In this document: positions 60,490-64,000 of the stretch, one piece after another
Numbering within the stretch: the stretch's first letter is position 1
How the letters are laid out: each line of letters starts with the position of its first letter
From: Lathyrus oleraceus
Lineage: Eukaryota > Streptophyta > Magnoliopsida > Fabales > Fabaceae
DNA: 64,000 nt
Assembly (NCBI RefSeq): GCF_024323335.1
Contig: NC_066583.1
Coordinates: forward strand, 362,515,877-362,579,876
Reading direction: 5' to 3'
Made by a program: the position numbers and the translations under genes
The notes under the pieces: generated by a model
Databases searched by the model: none
What the model was told of the DNA's origin: nothing
The model's input: the letters and a program-made list of their open reading frames with translations, nothing else

Positions 60490-63160
60490 TATAACACCCC
60501 GATTTAATTAGTCATTTTTTTAAGACTTATTTAATTAATTAATTTAAATATTATATTGTATGATTTTGGGAGGTTTTTTCGATCACGAGAAACTATGTTA
60601 ACTAATTATATTTTAGTGGAATTTAATTAATTAATTAATTGGAAATTGGAAGGTTAGTAAGAGATGGGGTAAAAAGTATAATTATAAGAAAATAGTGAGT
60701 TAATGGAGAGAGCTTATGTTTTAGTTGGTCCATATTTGAATTAGAAAGAAATTTAATTAGCTTATAATACATATTAATAGAAATAGAAGCGAGAAGGGTT
60801 TTTAGAAAATTTGTTAGTACGTGAAAAGAAAAGAGGAGAGCAAGAGCTTCTGGAGAAAGAGATAGGGCTTTGAGAGAGAAGACCATAATAACTTGTTTTC
60901 TTGTGCTTTTGCTGAATTTACAAGGTAATAGGGGGAGGATTACTCATCTAAGGGTTCCTTAATCATGAAAGGGTAGAGAGGTTTTCCTTAACCTCCAATA
61001 GGATTCTCTTTTCTCTATTTTTTATGTTAATATGATAAATGATGATTGTGATTCTGTTTGTATGCCATGAATTGATGGGAAATTCATATTTGATGTTATG
61101 GTGCTTTATGTTCATGAGTTAATTGATTCAATGATGAATTTGTGTTAAAATTGTGTATTTTAAAGTATGAACATAATTGATTTAATTCATGATAAAAGTG
61201 ATGGATTAAGTGTTTAATCAATGGGTAATTGATGTATTAATCATAGTAGGATATGTATTCGATATGGTATTACTGTTTGGTGATGGTATATGATGTATTT
61301 GGATGTTATAATGAGAGTTGAGATGACGTATGAGGGATAGGTAATAGGAGGAGGATTACTCATCTAAGGGTTCCTTAATCATGAAAGGGTAGAGAGGTTT
61401 TCCTTAACCTCCAATAGGATTCTCTTTTCTCTATTTTTTATGTTAATATGATAAATGATGATTGTGATTCTGTTTGTATGCCATGAATTGATGGGAAATT
61501 CATATTTGATGTTATGGTGCTTTATGTTCATGAGTTAATTGATTCAATGATGAATTTGTGTTAAAATTGTGTATTTTAAAGTATGAACATAATTGATTTA
61601 ATTCATGATAAAAGTGATAGATTAAGTGTTTAATCAATGGATAATTGATGTATTAATCATAGTAGGATATGTATTCGATGTGGTATTACTGTTTGGTGAT
61701 GTTATATGATGTATTTGGATGTTATAATGAGAGTTGAGATGACGTATGAGGGATAGGTAATGGGGAAGATGAAGTTAACGTGTGAAAAACTGCGATTTTT
61801 GGAAATTTGGATGATGTCAATCGATTCAGATCCTGTGTCAATCGATTGCATGCATGTAAAACTAGAAAAATTAAACTATATTAATCGGTTAATTTCCTGA
61901 ATCATTTGATTGCTCTCATCCAAGATGTGAAAAATTGGAAAGGAAGAATGTAATAGGGATTGATATCAATCGTTTGAACCCCTATGTCAATCAATTGATG
62001 CTAGTTGATTTTTGAAAAATTGCTGAACTGAATCATATTTTTTACCCGATTGTTTTTTTCATAACTTTAGTTTTGTAAGTCCAAATGAGGTACAATTTGA
62101 AGCATTAGAAAGCTAACGCACAAAGTTACCTCATGGTAGTGCCTTGTGAGATAAATTTAAATGTTTGAGTGATGTGTGGATGTAAGTTAAATGTGTGAAA
62201 ATATGTTATGAAATTCAATTATAATTATGTGAATTATTGTGCATGCTTGTTGTTGAATTGATGAGATGAGTAGGTCGGAGTGAGAACTACTGGTGATGGG
62301 ATGAATGCATGATTATTTACAGTCAGAAGTGGGGTTGTATTCATTGTTATGTTGTTGTTGTTACATAATTTTTTACATTCAGATGTGGAGTTGTATTCAT
62401 TTGTTGTGTTTGTGCCATTGCATTGTTACATGTCATGCATCATATATTGTCGTGTTGTGAAAGAGGTGAGTCATGAGTTCAGAGAGGGGACTAGTGACTT
62501 GTCCCAAGATCAGAGTGGAGGCTCGGGGTTTAGAGAGGGGATCCGATTTGTATGAAGAATCATTTGTTGAGTCGATACCACATGCATGAGTCGAGTCGGT
62601 GTTGCATTGCATTACATAACCGTTGTGCAAATGTGATGTTTGAGTGTTGTTGAATACTCTCGTATGGATTTGTGCAACTTTTAATGTGATGAATAACATT
62701 GTGATTGGTGATCGATCATGATGTGGGTGAAGTCTAAATACGTGATATTGTGGTGCATGTTTGATATGTGTATGACTTGTAATGCGTGAATCTACCCTAA
62801 TTGTTTTATGCATCGATTATTATTTAAATGTATCCTCACCTCTTTTTTGTGTTATTGCGTATGTGCTCCTCTGAAACACAGAAAGTCAGGTACCTCAGTA
62901 GGAGCTTGATGTACAAGATGACGTTGTGCCTCTTTAGTTAACTGTCGATCGAGTCTATAGTTGGAGTCACTCTGATATGTAACACGAGTGGAACGAGCTG
63001 TTCTTTTATTTGTTTTATTTTGCATATTTTTCCTTTGATTTTGATGTTGAACCATTTTTTAAACTTATTAATGTTGAAGTTTTTTATACCAACTATTTTA
63101 TAATTTCTACTGCTTATCAAATGATTTAATTTTCAATTATGTGGTTCATGTATGTTTTGT
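60490..63160 (+). repeat. Tekay-like LTR, right end lost
   Basis: TATAACACCCCGATTTAATTA at 60490 matches the Tekay-type LTR start (TGTAACACCCCGATTTA, as in element 2 read on its own strand) with a mutated second base. At about 62575-62590 the phrase GATACCACATGCATGAGTCGA parallels the element 1 LTR at about 2341. At about 62960-62990 GGAGTCACTCTGATATGTAACACG is another phrase of these LTRs. No GGGTGTTACA end or PBS follows. The right limit is approximate. Confidence 0.6.
60924..61755 (+). repeat. 416-bp exact-period tandem duplication
   Basis: 60924-61339 and 61340-61755 are each 416 bp and differ at about five positions by eye. A third start (GGTAATGGGG) follows at 61756. It lies wholly inside the Tekay-like LTR. 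Confidence 0.95.
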
Positions 63161-64000
63161 TATTGTATAAGTAGCATCCTACTCAAAGAATTTACGTATT
63201 ATACATGTTATATTTAATTATTTATCGAATCGAAAAATAGGATATTAATACTTTATTAGAGATCTGTACGAACACATCATAAATTTACATTAACAGTTCT
63301 AGACAAATCCAAATTTCTAATTATAACATCAAACTAAATAATATCGATTTTTTTATCTATTGAACTAGAACTTACATATTGAATTATAGTTTTTAAACTA
63401 TAATATTTGCAATTATAATATTTAAAATTATTTTAACTCTAGTATCCAAAATATATGTGTGATCGCACACTTTAAATAGGATTAGAGGTACGACTTATTA
63501 ATGATGATTACTACTATTAGGCAGAGATACCAATATGTCGAGTGACTAATAAAATATGAGTGAACTATAATAATCTGAATTGTTAGAGCATCTTATACGT
63601 GGAAAAGCTTAGACTCCTAGTGACTAGTGTGTCATTTTGGCATTATTCATCACTTTCTTTCCCTTTTGCCATGTTTCTCTCTTCTTTCCTAACTCCACTT
63701 TATTACTTACTTAATTAATCATATATCGTTGGCTATAAGCTAAAGACAAAGGTTAGCGTATATTACTAATGCAAATTAAGTAGTTTTAGTTCCAAGATTG
63801 GGAAAACATTCACCAAACTTTTAGGTTGATAAGAGACAAAGGAAATCAAAATCATAAAATAACTTAAGAGATAAGATTTCTTTATTCTTATTGCTAGATA
63901 TCAACTTTTAAACATAGGTTCTCCTTTTTTGGTGCAATATCTAAGAAAATATTTCGATTATGGAATATGTATGTTCATAATAAAGATTAATATAAAGAGA
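63161..64000. other. No recognisable content
   Basis: AT-rich DNA with no coding similarity, LTR end or repeat that I could identify. Confidence 0.4.

Overview
This is plant nuclear DNA with no host gene that I can recognise. It is AT-rich, and almost everything identifiable is transposable-element DNA: Ty3/gypsy elements of the Tekay, Athila and Tat types, Ty1/copia elements of the SIRE and Tork types, a small hAT-like DNA element and an L1-type LINE. The mix suggests a dicot with a large genome, probably a legume; that lineage is inference, not proof.

Layout. (A) 1-799 is unresolved. (B) 800-32319 is a nest four levels deep. Element 1 (Tekay-like, + strand, decayed) is split inside its RNase H by a hAT-like element (5811-31705, 8-bp target duplication). 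That element is split by element 2 (Tekay-like, - strand, 6223-31566, target duplication gaaca). Element 2 is split twice by SIRE-type copia elements: element 3 (11693-22837, aagcc) and element 4 (23698-30658, cttga). (C) 32320-42783 is a graveyard of fragments: an Athila-like LTR, a SIRE 3' end, a copia RNase H tail, an L1-like LINE on the - strand and a Tork-like copia remnant that carries a (TA)n palindrome. (D) 42784-60489 is an old Tat-type element with two RNase H domains, an antisense ORF remnant and 3' tandem repeats. Its integrase is split by element 5 (44189-55683, gtatg), an Athila-type element with an uninterrupted 1823-codon gag-pol and LTRs differing at only 3 of 1167 positions. 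(E) 60490-63160 is a Tekay-like LTR with a 416-bp internal tandem duplication; the last 840 bp are unresolved.

The least expected signal concerns the third ORFs. Elements 3, 4 and 5 each carry an extra ORF between pol and the 3' LTR, all built alike: a basic or Ser-rich N-terminus, a globular core and an acidic tail. In elements 3 and 5 this ORF is preceded by what looks like an ordinary plant promoter and leader: a telo-box plus TATA in element 3, and a TATA-like box, a pyrimidine-rich leader and a 341-bp leader intron with consensus splice sites in element 5. Both elements also carry pairs of CG-containing palindromes at fixed spacing. These lie in the LTRs and between pol and the extra ORF in element 5, and in the pol-to-ORF region of element 3, with related single copies in its LTRs.
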